A stretch of 64,000 bases of DNA from Lachnospiraceae bacterium. Its GTDB lineage: Bacteria; Bacillota; Clostridia; Lachnospirales; Lachnospiraceae. Position numbers and translations under genes: made by a program. Shown here piece by piece: positions 1 to 8,846 of this stretch (position 1 is its first letter; each line of letters opens with the position of its first letter). The stretch covers positions 1 to 64,000 of the forward strand of contig JAIKXN010000239.1 in the NCBI GenBank assembly GCA_024684055.1, given 5' to 3'. The notes beneath the pieces are model-generated. The model was not told the origin of the DNA and did not search any database. It saw nothing but the letters and a program-made list of their open reading frames with translations.

Positions 1-1
1 G

Positions 2-1051
2 TTAAAAGGTCTAAAGGTAAATATTGATTTCCAGGAACCCATTATCAGGGAAGGAGATAAGAATGCGCTTGTCGAAGTGATAAGAAACGACAAAGCGCTT
101 CTTTTGCCTGTCCTTCAGCTCAAATTCTCCATAACGAGAACATTTGAGTTTATGAAGGAAAGCAATACGGCCGTTACCGATCTCTATTACAGAAACGATT
201 ATTTTACTTGCAGGCCTTATCAGATAATTACAAGAAAATATATGTTCAAAGCAACCAAGCGCGGCGAATACAAAATTTCTTCGATCGATATTATCGGAAA
301 AGACATTTTCATGAACAGAAGTTTTTTCGCAAATTCGGATGAGTATTCGTCTGTTCTTGTTTTGCCCGGAAGAATTCCGAGAGAAAGACTGTCGGATGAC
401 CTGCTAAAATTCGCCGGTGATGTGGTCAAAAAGATCAAACTTATGGAAGACCCTTTTGAATTCAATTCGATCAGGGAATACCAGCCGTATGATTCGATGA
501 ATCACATTAACTGGAAAGCAAGTGCGAAAACTGATTCGCTGATGGTAAACACGTTTAATACCACACACAGAAAGAACGTGGTTATACTTGTTAATCTTGA
601 CATGAATCTAATAAGAAACGCTGAACAGCTAGCCGAAGGAACAATAAGAGTTGCTTCGTGTCTTACCGACATGTTTATTTCGGAAAATATCCCCGTTGCT
701 CTTTATACGAACGGTGAAGATTATGAAACAGGCGAGATTGTTGAAATAGAAGCCGGCTGCGATGAAGGACATATAAGAAATATAGATATTGCTCTTGCAA
801 GACTCAGTATAAAAAACATTAAATATCCGTTTTTGAAGCTGATGGAAGAGCATATTGAAAAAATGGAAGATTCTGAATTTATCATAATCTCCAATTACAG
901 AAAAGATGATTTTGTAAATGAATACAAAAGACTTCGCAAAGACGGAATTAATGTTAATCTGATCATTCCGGAATTTGCGAGATCCGATATCGGACCTTTT
1001 CCGGATAACAGCAACGAAGCTTATAAATGGGTAATTGAAGATGCATTCTAA
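2..1051 (+). CDS. DUF58 domain protein (5' end cut by window)
   Basis: The reading frame is open from the first bases of the window, so the true start lies upstream. The C-terminal half carries the DUF58 signature: a segment reading FNSIREYQPYDSMNHINWK followed by SAKTDSLMVN, then a von Willebrand A-like stretch (VVILVNLDMN). DUF58 proteins usually sit beside a MoxR-type AAA+ ATPase and transglutaminase-like membrane proteins. The next gene is a DUF4129-like membrane protein, which fits that operon; a MoxR gene upstream is inferred, not seen. The biochemical role of the family is poorly defined, perhaps assembly of envelope or metal-dependent proteins. The 3' end overlaps the next gene by 11 bases, suggesting translational coupling. 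Confidence 0.85.
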   Translation, partial: LKGLKVNIDFQEPIIREGDKNALVEVIRNDKALLLPVLQLKFSITRTFEFMKESNTAVTDLYYRNDYFTCRPYQIITRKYMFKATKRGEYKISSIDIIGKDIFMNRSFFANSDEYSSVLVLPGRIPRERLSDDLLKFAGDVVKKIKLMEDPFEFNSIREYQPYDSMNHINWKASAKTDSLMVNTFNTTHRKNVVILVNLDMNLIRNAEQLAEGTIRVASCLTDMFISENIPVALYTNGEDYETGEIVEIEAGCDEGHIRNIDIALARLSIKNIKYPFLKLMEEHIEKMEDSEFIIISNYRKDDFVNEYKRLRKDGINVNLIIPEFARSDIGPFPDNSNEAYKWVIEDAF

Positions 1052-2216
1052 AAACTATTATTTCCTTTCGGAAGCTTCAAATTTCATAATGATCTTTCTC
1101 TTTACATTTACCGTAGGCAGTGTGTGGAATGCGCTTGTAAAGGTACCGGATTATTTTGTTATGCCGGGTGTTATTTTTGCGTTTCTTTTATTCTCATACG
1201 GAATAAGAAAATACGTTACGAATTTTGTTGTATATTTTCTTTTGCATATAATTCCTTTTGCGGCTTTTATATTCGTTCCGATGGATGCTTTCACGAGAAT
1301 ATTCCTTACCGGATTCATTCTTTTATTTGCCGGACTTAATATAAAGAACTGGTTTAGCGGAAACTTAAAAGAAGATGGTTTTGCTCCCATACATTTCGGT
1401 TTTGTTTTTGCGTTTGCCGGCGCGTATCTTGCCATGGATATCTTTCACAGAAGATTTACGATGTTTATGATATTTATCTTTGGCATACTTTTCTTTGTTT
1501 TATACTATGTCCGTCTTTTTACAGAAAATGTGAATTATCTGTATATCGAAAAAAAGAGAAATGACAAGATGCCGTTAAGAGACATGATCATTAACAGTGC
1601 AAAACTTGCGATACCTTTTGTCATTGTCTCGGTGATTATAATGGTTATTGCAAGGTTTGATTTTGTCGATAAGATAGCGCTTGATATTTATTTTAAGATC
1701 GCAGGTCTTATAGGAATTATCATAAAAAAAACGCTGGAATTCCTCGAATTTATTTTTTCAAAAATTTTCAGCGATGAAATGGTTGAGATCGAACCTCTGG
1801 TTCTGCCTCAGGAAGAAGAGATGGGCGGCAACAGCGTAGTTGTAAACGTAATTGCCGTGATTACTTACATTTTCATCGTTGGACTTCTTGTTTTCCTTGG
1901 CATAAAAATGATCATTTCAATATACAAGGCCATTGTTTTCAACAGGCAGAAAAAGGTATATAAAGTTGAAGATGATGCTGTTATCGAAATCAGAGAAAAT
2001 ATTGTTCAGAGAAGAAAATCCAGACGTGTCAAATTAAGCAAGATACGAAAGATGTATAAAAAACTTATCGAGAAGAAAGCCAAAGAAGGATATCAGATTT
2101 ACAGATTCCATACACCCAGAGAAAGATCTGAAGACATAAAGAAAAAAATGAATGCCGATGTCAGTTTCATAAACGAGATTTATGAAAAAGAGAGGTATGG
2201 ACAATTTAATGATTAA
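1041..2216 (+). CDS. Polytopic membrane protein with DUF4129-like C-terminus
   Basis: 391 residues. About eight or nine hydrophobic segments fill residues 10-300, followed by a basic cytoplasmic tail (IVQRRKSRRVKLSKIRKMYK) and a C-terminal stretch ending YRFHTPRERSEDIKKK..INEIYEKERYG, which resembles the DUF4129 tail found on transglutaminase-like membrane proteins of DUF58/MoxR operons. I see no transglutaminase Cys-His-Asp core, so this may be a member reduced to its membrane and tail parts. The ATG at 1041 is preferred to an in-frame TTG six bases earlier; both overlap the DUF58 gene. Function is inferred only from context. Confidence 0.7.
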   Translation: MHSKNYYFLSEASNFIMIFLFTFTVGSVWNALVKVPDYFVMPGVIFAFLLFSYGIRKYVTNFVVYFLLHIIPFAAFIFVPMDAFTRIFLTGFILLFAGLNIKNWFSGNLKEDGFAPIHFGFVFAFAGAYLAMDIFHRRFTMFMIFIFGILFFVLYYVRLFTENVNYLYIEKKRNDKMPLRDMIINSAKLAIPFVIVSVIIMVIARFDFVDKIALDIYFKIAGLIGIIIKKTLEFLEFIFSKIFSDEMVEIEPLVLPQEEEMGGNSVVVNVIAVITYIFIVGLLVFLGIKMIISIYKAIVFNRQKKVYKVEDDAVIEIRENIVQRRKSRRVKLSKIRKMYKKLIEKKAKEGYQIYRFHTPRERSEDIKKKMNADVSFINEIYEKERYGQFND

Positions 2217-2299
2217 CCCTTTTATTTTGTGTGTTGGGGTGCTATAATTAATAGGTATTGTGGTTTATAACCAAAATATTTTAAGAGAGGATGTATTTT

Positions 2300-3490
2300 A
2301 TGAATTTGAAAAAGATTAAAACCGCCCTTGCAGCATCCTGTGTTGCGCTGGCAGTTGCGGGTATGGCTTTCGCGTGTAACAAAAATGTTACGACATCACC
2401 CATAGAACCTACGGAACCGGATACAGCCGTAGTTACGATTGACAGTGACATCATTCAGCCTGTCGAAGATGATACTGATGATACGGAAATTGAAGATGAC
2501 GCTGAATATGAAGAAACAAAAGCCGGTTATGTAAGAAGCGAATTAACAAACGAATGGATCGATGAGGAACTCGAGAAACAGAGACCCATCGCAGTAATGG
2601 TTGATAATGAACTTACTGCACTCGATCATTTCGGTGTAAACCAGGCCGACGTTGTTTATGAACTCATGAATTCAACAGCAAACGGCAGAGTTACACGACT
2701 TATGTGCCTTGTTAAGGATTATGCCAAAATTGAACAGTTTGGAAGTATTAGAAGTACACGTACAACAAACGTAATGCTTTCCGGCGAATGGAATGCAATC
2801 CTTGTACATGACGGCGGTCCTTTTTATATCAATGATTACATCGGAATGCCTTACTGCAATCATCTTTCAGCCGGATTTGCAAGATTTTCAAACGGAAAGA
2901 ATTATGAATTTACCGAATACGTAACTTACGATGACTACACGAATCCCAATACGGGAAAATCTTTTCCCGGACTTAAGGCAAGAATCGAAAGTGCAGGTTT
3001 CTCTGTAGACTATAACCAGTATTACGAAGGAAAGCACTGGATATTTGCAGAAAAAGGAAACAATAAGATCGAGTCTTCAAATGATGCAAAGAAAGCAGAA
3101 ACAGTTGAGCTTCCTTTCCCTCACAACAAATCAAAGCTTAAATACAATGCCGCAAAGAAAGCATATGAGTATGAAGAATACGGTAATCCTCATATCGATG
3201 CTCTCGACGGTGAAGTTACAAGCTTTACAAATGTAATTCTTGAAGCTATCTCTTTTACACAGCTTGATGAAAACGGTTATCTTACATACAACGTAACCGA
3301 TTCGACAACACACGAAGGATATTATCTTTCAAAGGGATATGCAGTACCCATTACATGGTCCAAGGCTAAACCCGAAGGAATTACACATTACTATTACAAA
3401 ACAACCGGAAAAGAAATCGAACTTAATACCGGTAAAACATACATTGCATTTGTTCCCGCTGATTCATGGAACACACTTGTGATCAAATAA
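2300..3490 (+). CDS. yerB: DUF3048 lipoprotein, YerB-like
   Basis: 396 residues with a lipoprotein signal peptide: KK near the N-terminus, a hydrophobic core and lipobox GMAFAC, giving a predicted lipidated Cys. The mature protein starts with an acidic low-complexity linker, then the DUF3048 core (RPIAVMVDNELTALDHFGVNQ, later GSIRSTR and HDGGPFY), as in Bacillus YerB. The exact role of this surface lipoprotein family is unknown. The start at 2300 is chosen because GAGAGG lies directly before an in-frame ATG at 2291, leaving no spacer there but a normal spacer for 2300. A TATAAT box at 2243-2248 precedes it and a strong terminator follows. Confidence 0.88.
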   Translation: MNLKKIKTALAASCVALAVAGMAFACNKNVTTSPIEPTEPDTAVVTIDSDIIQPVEDDTDDTEIEDDAEYEETKAGYVRSELTNEWIDEELEKQRPIAVMVDNELTALDHFGVNQADVVYELMNSTANGRVTRLMCLVKDYAKIEQFGSIRSTRTTNVMLSGEWNAILVHDGGPFYINDYIGMPYCNHLSAGFARFSNGKNYEFTEYVTYDDYTNPNTGKSFPGLKARIESAGFSVDYNQYYEGKHWIFAEKGNNKIESSNDAKKAETVELPFPHNKSKLKYNAAKKAYEYEEYGNPHIDALDGEVTSFTNVILEAISFTQLDENGYLTYNVTDSTTHEGYYLSKGYAVPITWSKAKPEGITHYYYKTTGKEIELNTGKTYIAFVPADSWNTLVIK

Positions 3491-3500
3491 GACTTATCAG

Positions 3501-3533
3501 ACACTGTGGAGCAATCCACAGTGTTTTTGTTTA
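3501..3533 (+). terminator. Rho-independent terminator after the YerB-like gene
   Basis: A perfect 10-bp stem (ACACTGTGGA / TCCACAGTGT) with a GCAA loop at 3501-3524 is followed by TTTTTGTTT. Confidence 0.92.
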
Positions 3534-3548
3534 AGGAATACAAATTTA

Positions 3549-3580
3549 TTGACAATAAATGCTAAATTTGATAATATAAT
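3549..3580 (+). promoter_or_regulatory. Sigma-A type promoter for tRNA-Thr
   Basis: TTGACA at 3549-3554 and TAATAT at 3572-3577 (17-bp spacer), overlapping a TATAAT at 3575-3580. It lies about 15 bases before the tRNA. Confidence 0.8.
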
Positions 3581-3593
3581 TCTCGTTGTGAAT

Positions 3594-3666
3594 GCTGCTA
3601 TGGCTCAGTAGGTAGAGCGTCGCATTGGTAGTGCGGAGGTCACGGGTCCGATTCCCGTTAGCAGCT
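3594..3666 (+). tRNA. tRNA-Thr(GGT)
   Basis: The cloverleaf folds with a perfect 7-bp acceptor stem (GCTGCTA/TAGCAGC), a D stem GCTC/GAGC, an anticodon stem TCGCA/TGCGG with loop TTGGTAG (anticodon GGT, reading ACC/ACU), and a T stem ACGGG/CCCGT. No CCA is encoded. The T loop reads TCCGATT, so position 55 is C instead of the near-universal T (pseudouridine 55), which is unusual. All stems pair normally. Confidence 0.95.
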
Positions 3667-3684
3667 TTTAAAAAAATTATAAAG

Positions 3685-3725
3685 AAAGCATTGTAAACCA
3701 AAGGTTTATGATGCTTTTTCTTTTT
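3685..3725 (+). terminator. Terminator after tRNA-Thr
   Basis: A 15-bp stem with two G-T pairs (3685-3699 with 3703-3717) has an AAA loop and is followed by a T-rich tract. Confidence 0.8.
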
Positions 3726-3842
3726 GAGCTTATTTTTGCTTTTTCATACGTATTTTTCATTTTAAAAGTGTTGTATATGAGGGGATTGAAATGTATAATA
3801 AAAAGAGTGTAAAAAACTAATATTGTAAAGGAGAATTTCGGT

Positions 3843-5162
3843 ATGTATTGTAGCACATGTGGTACAAAACTGGATGATAAAGCACAGTTTTGTTATAATT
3901 GCGGAACTAAAGTTGCGGTTCAGATTGTTGAAGAAACACAGCCTGAAGCAGCTCCTGCTTCTAATCCTGTAACGGAAGAAGTAAAAGCAGAGGCAACAGT
4001 ACAGCCCATAGTTGAAGAAGTAAAAACAGAAGCACCTGTACAGCCCGTTGCAGAAGAAGTAAAGACAGAGGCACCTGTAGAGCCCGTAGTTGAAGAAATA
4101 AAGACAGCGGCACCTGTAGAGCCCGTAGTTGAAGAAGTAAAGACAGAGGCACCTGTACAGCCTGTAGTTGAAGAAGTAAAGACAGAGACACCTGTACAGC
4201 CTGTAGTTGATGAAGTAAAAGCGGAAGCGCCTGTACAGCATGTAGTTGAAGAAGTAAAGACAGAGGCACCTGCACAGCCTGTAGTTGAAGAAGTTAAAAC
4301 AGAAACGCCCGTACAGCCTGCAGCTCAGACTGTAAATGTAGTGCCTGTTCAGAATATAGTTAATGCATCGACAGTACCCGTACAACCTGCAGCAAATGCA
4401 GCACCTGCACAGCCTGTGGCAAATGCAGCACCTGCTCAGAATACAGCTAATGCAACTGCTGCGACAGCAACAGCAGCTAAGGGTGAGAAACCCAAGAAAA
4501 AAGGCAAAGGATGTCTTATTGCCATACTTATATTCGTAGTATTATCCATAGCTTTTGTTCTTCTTGTTGTTGCAATATTTGTAATCGCATTTCTTTTGAA
4601 CAAACCGGCCCAAAAGGATTATTCCAATTCATCTGATTATTACGGTAATTACAGCGGAACAAGCACTGTTGTAAATACATACGGTTCCGAAGATCTTGCT
4701 TTTTATCTTGCATCCAAGGGAATTCAGGTTGATGTTAACGAACTTCTTACGGACCAGCTTGAAAGAGATTTTGCCATTGCATTATATAATGATGCCAATA
4801 CAACTCCTGCTGCATGGGATATGGCAGTTTATATGGGCGAGTTCTTTGGATATCAGAAATTCCACAACAAGAATTTCATTACATATGAAAACTTTGACAA
4901 AGGCATATCTCATTACGGAGACGGGGATCTTCTCATCGACAATCCTCAGAACGAGTTCCATCTTTATGTTCTTGATGAAGACAAAGAAGGAAAGATGGCA
5001 GAGCATCTCTTCGGTATTAATGATACCGACGGAAAATATGAGATTACCATGGACGGTACAATAGACGGTGACTGTATAACAGGCACCATGATCATAAAAT
5101 TACAGTATGGCGACATGCCCGGTGTATTTAAAGAAGACATTGAATTTAAGGCATATCGTTAA
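3843..5162 (+). CDS. Zinc-ribbon membrane protein with nine 13-residue repeats
   Basis: 439 residues. The N-terminus is a zinc ribbon (CSTCG at 3-7, CYNCG at 17-21). Residues 43-159 are nine near-identical copies of a 13-residue unit (consensus VVEEVKTEAPVQP), followed by an Ala/Pro/Asn-rich linker, a KKKGKG stop-transfer-like basic patch and one long hydrophobic segment (about residues 225-250). The last 190 residues form a soluble, probably external domain I do not recognise. Zinc ribbon, linker, transmembrane segment and external domain is a common layout in Firmicutes. AAAGGAG precedes the ATG. The SH3 protein gene follows after 15 bases and is probably co-transcribed. Confidence 0.85.
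   Translation: MYCSTCGTKLDDKAQFCYNCGTKVAVQIVEETQPEAAPASNPVTEEVKAEATVQPIVEEVKTEAPVQPVAEEVKTEAPVEPVVEEIKTAAPVEPVVEEVKTEAPVQPVVEEVKTETPVQPVVDEVKAEAPVQHVVEEVKTEAPAQPVVEEVKTETPVQPAAQTVNVVPVQNIVNASTVPVQPAANAAPAQPVANAAPAQNTANATAATATAAKGEKPKKKGKGCLIAILIFVVLSIAFVLLVVAIFVIAFLLNKPAQKDYSNSSDYYGNYSGTSTVVNTYGSEDLAFYLASKGIQVDVNELLTDQLERDFAIALYNDANTTPAAWDMAVYMGEFFGYQKFHNKNFITYENFDKGISHYGDGDLLIDNPQNEFHLYVLDEDKEGKMAEHLFGINDTDGKYEITMDGTIDGDCITGTMIIKLQYGDMPGVFKEDIEFKAYR
3969..4319 (+). repeat. Nine tandem 39-bp coding repeats
   Basis: Nine in-frame copies of a 39-bp unit encode the Val/Glu/Lys/Pro linker of the zinc-ribbon protein. The copies diverge mostly at synonymous or conservative positions. The array creates long open frames on the opposite strand, which I do not regard as genes. 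Confidence 0.93.
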
Positions 5163-5177
5163 TTACCAGAGGAATAT

Positions 5178-5765
5178 ATGAAAAATTTTACTTTGCTGGA
5201 TAAAAAATCACGTACTTCTATAATGTACGGTGTTATTATCTGTCTGCTTGTGGCTATAAGCTTTTGCATCGTGAAAATAGCGACAAGACCTAAAGTTATA
5301 GAAGATAATAACTTTTATCTTCCCGAGAAAGAGGAAATTGATCTTGAGGTCAGTGCTCAGAATCCGCAGGAAGAAGACAGAGCCGTAAAGATTGAAATTG
5401 AAGACCGTGCGAGATTAATTGAAGATAACGTTAATATACGTTCCGGTCCTACAACCGAATCTGAACGTCTTGGTTCTGCGTATAAAGGTTTCGACTATAA
5501 GATACTTTCAAAAGATAATTCCGAGTGGATTAAGATCGAGTATGATGGCAGACCTGCATATGTATTCGCCGAGTATGTGGAAATCGTTCCGATGTTCTTA
5601 AATGATATGGGTGAATATGAAGAGTATGTAGAACTTGACGAAAACGGTAATGCCAAGGTTAAAGAACCCCAGGATAGTTCAGAGACCGACGGTGAAGCCG
5701 AAGACGGAGAGAGTACTGATACTGAAGAAACACCTGCAGAAGGAAATACCGAAACACAGAACTAA
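5178..5765 (+). CDS. Membrane-anchored SH3b domain protein
   Basis: 195 residues. A single transmembrane segment (about residues 16-36) is followed by an acidic linker and a bacterial SH3 domain (about 80-133), with the signature NVNIRSGPTTESERLG, then WIKIEYDGRPAYVFAEYVE. The C-terminus is acidic and Glu/Thr-rich. Bacterial SH3b domains typically bind cell-wall peptides, so an extracytoplasmic role is inferred. It follows the zinc-ribbon gene by 15 bases and precedes a terminator at 5858. Confidence 0.85.
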   Translation: MKNFTLLDKKSRTSIMYGVIICLLVAISFCIVKIATRPKVIEDNNFYLPEKEEIDLEVSAQNPQEEDRAVKIEIEDRARLIEDNVNIRSGPTTESERLGSAYKGFDYKILSKDNSEWIKIEYDGRPAYVFAEYVEIVPMFLNDMGEYEEYVELDENGNAKVKEPQDSSETDGEAEDGESTDTEETPAEGNTETQN

Positions 5766-5857
5766 AAAACAAGGTGATTTAAATGCTGATAATTTAAAAA
5801 CTTGAATTAAAAAATTTATTAATTTATATGCTTCGAATCAAAACCTAGATGATTTAA

Positions 5858-5896
5858 AAGCTGCGAATCAAATGAATTCGCAGCTTTTTCTTTTCT
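5858..5896 (+). terminator. Terminator after the SH3 gene
   Basis: A perfect 11-bp stem (AAGCTGCGAAT / ATTCGCAGCTT, 5858-5886) with a 7-base loop is followed by TTTCTTTTC. The gene-free stretch 5766-6071 also holds degenerate copies of GAATCAAA/GATGATTTAAA words before it. Confidence 0.88.
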
Positions 5897-5932
5897 CTAT
5901 ATTTACAAAAGTGTTTATTATGTACGAATTAT

Positions 5933-6037
5933 CACCCGTAGTGTTAAAGATATAAATATCGAAAACTACGGGTGTAATAGCAAATCCCGCTGATACACTC
6001 GTAAAGTATCTTATTTGTTTTGCAATAACTACGGGTG
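5933..6037. repeat. Three copies of a 10-bp word ACTACGGGTG
   Basis: The word occurs inverted at 5933-5942 and direct at 5965-5974 and 6028-6037. The first two can form a 10-bp stem with a 22-base loop between the convergent SH3 and PBP genes, so this may be a two-way terminator or a protein-binding site. No function is established. Confidence 0.5.
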
Positions 6038-6071
6038 CAATACTACAGTAAGATAACTGAATTCAAATGCC

Positions 6072-8645
6072 TTATCTGTTCTGCATTTCCCACATCTGCT
6101 GGTTGAGGATATCCTGATAATTGGGTTGTGCGAAGAACGCATTGTTGTGACAGCAGTAGTTGTTGGGAGTGGTCTGACCGTAATCAAGTGAACTGTCTTC
6201 TCTTAAAGGAAGAGTAGCTACGCCTTCGTGAGCGAAAGGACATGTATCACAAGCAATCTTTCCATCATATCCGCAGATATTGCCCATGTAATGAACATCA
6301 CAGTATTCATAGGGTTCTGTACCGACTTCATAGTATTCCATGCGAACGTGGTCGTTGCATAAGCCGTCTCTGGGAAGCTTTCCTGATTCTGAACATATAG
6401 CGCACTGAGTAATTCCGTTAGGCATATCAAAAGGTGCGTTGGGAAGTCCTGCGTGAATTCTGCTCATACATTCTTTCCAGAGGTATTTAGCAATATCATG
6501 CTGGTTTCCGGCAAGGTCTACGTTATTGTCGAAGCCTACCCATACTGTAGCTGTATAGTAGGGTGAGTATCCTGAAAACCAGATATCGTTGTATGAAGAG
6601 GTTGTACCTGTTTTTCCTGCGATATTCATATCCGGAATTCTTGCCATTGTACCGGTACCTGAATTAACAACGTCCTGCATTGCACTTGTAAGAAGGAAAG
6701 CGGTTGTTTCTTTAAGTACTCTGTGAGGTTCGCTCATGGAACTGTCAAGGATGATATTTCCGTCTGAATCAGTAACCTTTGAATATAATATAGGTCTGTT
6801 ATAGACACCTTCATTTGCGATAGTTGCAAAAGCAGCATTTGTTTCGAGGTTTGTAACACCGTGTGTGATACCGCCGAGAGCAAGAGCCTGATGAACATCG
6901 GTCATTACTTCGCCGTTCTTTGTAACTTCTCTTTCCACGAGCGTGGTAAATCCAAAGTTAACAAGGTAGTTATAGCCCATCTGAGGTGTAATCTGCGTAA
7001 GTACTTTAACCGTTACGATGTTAAGGGACTCTTTAATACCTCTTCGTAATGAACAGTTTCCTCTGTAGGCCTGTCCGTACCAGTTTGAAATCGGTCGACC
7101 GTTCTTATAAGTGAAAGGACCGTCATACTGAACGTCGCCGAGAGTAAAGCCGCAGGCATCAATAGCCGGAGCATAAGTGGAAAGAACCTTGAAAAGTGAA
7201 CCGGGCTGTCTTTCGGAATCGCATGCTCTGTTAAGCGTTTTACTTGCGATTTTCTGACCGCGTCCTCCGACCATGGCAAGTACATATCCGTTATGCTGAT
7301 CCATAACAGTGATGGAAGCCTGAGGCTGAGGAGTGAGATTATATGTCTCAGCTCTGACATCATCATTTTCTTCCATTACATTTGCCTTGTAGTTTTCTAT
7401 GGCAGCCAATGCATCCTCTTCGGATTCATAAAGAAGTTTAAAATCTTTATTGGTTTCCTGATAGAATGACTGGAACATTTCGGTTGAGTGGTTAACGAGT
7501 TCGCCGTCGGGCTTCTCGACAGTCAACTGATATGAAAGAAGATATTTGGTTTTTCCCGCATAGCTTTCTTCGTTGCCGAATACTTCGTCACAGTAGGACT
7601 GGATTTCGGGATTCTGCGTCGAATAGATTTTAAGACCTCCGGCATATAAGAGCTTGTATGCGTTGTCTTTATCGTAACCGGCTATGTTGATAAGGTCTTC
7701 GGCAACCTGATTTGTAAGCTCATCTACGAAGTAGGAGTTGATATTGGTTGTTGAAACTTCTTCGTTATATTTTTTGATTCTTGAATATACATCGTCGTTC
7801 ATTGCCTGATCGTATTCCGATTTATCAATGTAACCCTGTTTGTACATATATTCAAGAACGGTACTTCTTTTCTCTGCATTTCTGTCGGGATGCGTAATGG
7901 GGTTGTACTTTGAAGGGTTCTGGGTAATACCTGCAAGTACGGCACTTTCGGAAAGGTTTAACTGATATACGGGCTTTCCGAAGTATCTCTGGGAAGCAGC
8001 CTGAACACCGAGAGTACTCTGACCGAGGTTGATCGTATTAAGGTAATATTCGAGAATCTGGGATTTATCCATTTTCTTTTCGATTTGGATTGCAAGGTAC
8101 TGTTCCTGAATCTTACGCTTAAACTTGTTGACCATATTTGTTTCGGTTACCCAGCTGTCATCGAAAACGTTGTTCTTTAAAAGCTGCTGTGTAATGGTTG
8201 AAGCACCTTCCTTGAACTTACCGCCGTTTTTGATACCTCTGTAACCGGCACGGATGATACCCTTAATGTCGATACCGTTATGCTGATAAAAACGTTCGTC
8301 TTCGATAGCAACAACAGCATCGCAGAGATCCTGGGGAATTTTATCCATTGTGACGTAACTTCTGTTTGCGTTGGAAGAAACCAGTTTGGTCATTTCGTGT
8401 CCTTCGGAGTCATAAACCAGTGTAGCGTAACCTGTGGGAATAAGGTCAAATTCATCGATTTCGGGAGAAGAACTTAAGATTCCGTTGAATGCTCCGATTC
8501 CGACACACATGCCGAGAACGCAGGATATGATAAAACCTATAAATAATAATTGTAAGATTGAAACTTTAAAAAGATTCGCAACCTTTATTCCTTTTGATCG
8601 CATCTGTCTTAAAGTTCTTTTTATTCCGAGCTTGGAAAAATTCAT
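6072..8645 (-). CDS. Class A penicillin-binding protein (glycosyltransferase/transpeptidase)
   Basis: 857 residues. A short basic N-terminus and one membrane anchor (about 27-52) precede a GT51 glycosyltransferase domain with AIEDERFYQHNGID (catalytic Glu) and GASTITQQLLKN. The transpeptidase domain has RQPGSLFK (catalytic Ser-x-x-Lys) and KTGTT. The enzyme polymerises and cross-links peptidoglycan outside the membrane. The last 110 residues are cysteine-rich (nine Cys, including CAIC, CDVH, CDTC, YCC), richer than usual for this family. GAAAGGA lies seven bases before the ATG. It is divergent from yigZ. Confidence 0.93.
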   Translation of the reverse strand: MNFSKLGIKRTLRQMRSKGIKVANLFKVSILQLLFIGFIISCVLGMCVGIGAFNGILSSSPEIDEFDLIPTGYATLVYDSEGHEMTKLVSSNANRSYVTMDKIPQDLCDAVVAIEDERFYQHNGIDIKGIIRAGYRGIKNGGKFKEGASTITQQLLKNNVFDDSWVTETNMVNKFKRKIQEQYLAIQIEKKMDKSQILEYYLNTINLGQSTLGVQAASQRYFGKPVYQLNLSESAVLAGITQNPSKYNPITHPDRNAEKRSTVLEYMYKQGYIDKSEYDQAMNDDVYSRIKKYNEEVSTTNINSYFVDELTNQVAEDLINIAGYDKDNAYKLLYAGGLKIYSTQNPEIQSYCDEVFGNEESYAGKTKYLLSYQLTVEKPDGELVNHSTEMFQSFYQETNKDFKLLYESEEDALAAIENYKANVMEENDDVRAETYNLTPQPQASITVMDQHNGYVLAMVGGRGQKIASKTLNRACDSERQPGSLFKVLSTYAPAIDACGFTLGDVQYDGPFTYKNGRPISNWYGQAYRGNCSLRRGIKESLNIVTVKVLTQITPQMGYNYLVNFGFTTLVEREVTKNGEVMTDVHQALALGGITHGVTNLETNAAFATIANEGVYNRPILYSKVTDSDGNIILDSSMSEPHRVLKETTAFLLTSAMQDVVNSGTGTMARIPDMNIAGKTGTTSSYNDIWFSGYSPYYTATVWVGFDNNVDLAGNQHDIAKYLWKECMSRIHAGLPNAPFDMPNGITQCAICSESGKLPRDGLCNDHVRMEYYEVGTEPYEYCDVHYMGNICGYDGKIACDTCPFAHEGVATLPLREDSSLDYGQTTPNNYCCHNNAFFAQPNYQDILNQQMWEMQNR

Positions 8646-8800
8646 AGTAAAATCCTTTCAGTAGTAAATATAAAGCTAAACTATAAATATTTATCTTCAA
8701 ATTGCATAAATATAAGAACAAACTAAATCAACTATATATATTATCACAAATATTATTTTTTGTTAAGTTTATTAATCCTTTTTGTCATATATAGTGTTAC

Positions 8801-8829
8801 TTGTAAAAAATCATGCCTTTTGTTACAAT
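8801..8829 (+). promoter_or_regulatory. Promoter for yigZ
   Basis: TTGTAA (8801-8806) and TACAAT (8824-8829) are separated by 17 bp, about 17 bases before the chosen start. The rest of the 200-base divergent region is AT-rich, with no other clear signal. Confidence 0.6.
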
Positions 8830-8846
8830 ATATTGCGAGGTTCAAA

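Noticed and set aside
3762-4385. A 207-codon open frame antisense to the zinc-ribbon repeats
   Set aside because: It exists only because the 39-bp repeat keeps one frame open; composition is Cys/Tyr/Phe-rich nonsense and there is no ribosome binding site.
5766-5857. A fourth tail array after the SH3 gene
   Set aside because: Words are loosely repeated (GATTTAAA, CGAATCAAA), but none matches the end of the gene, so it is not the same pattern.
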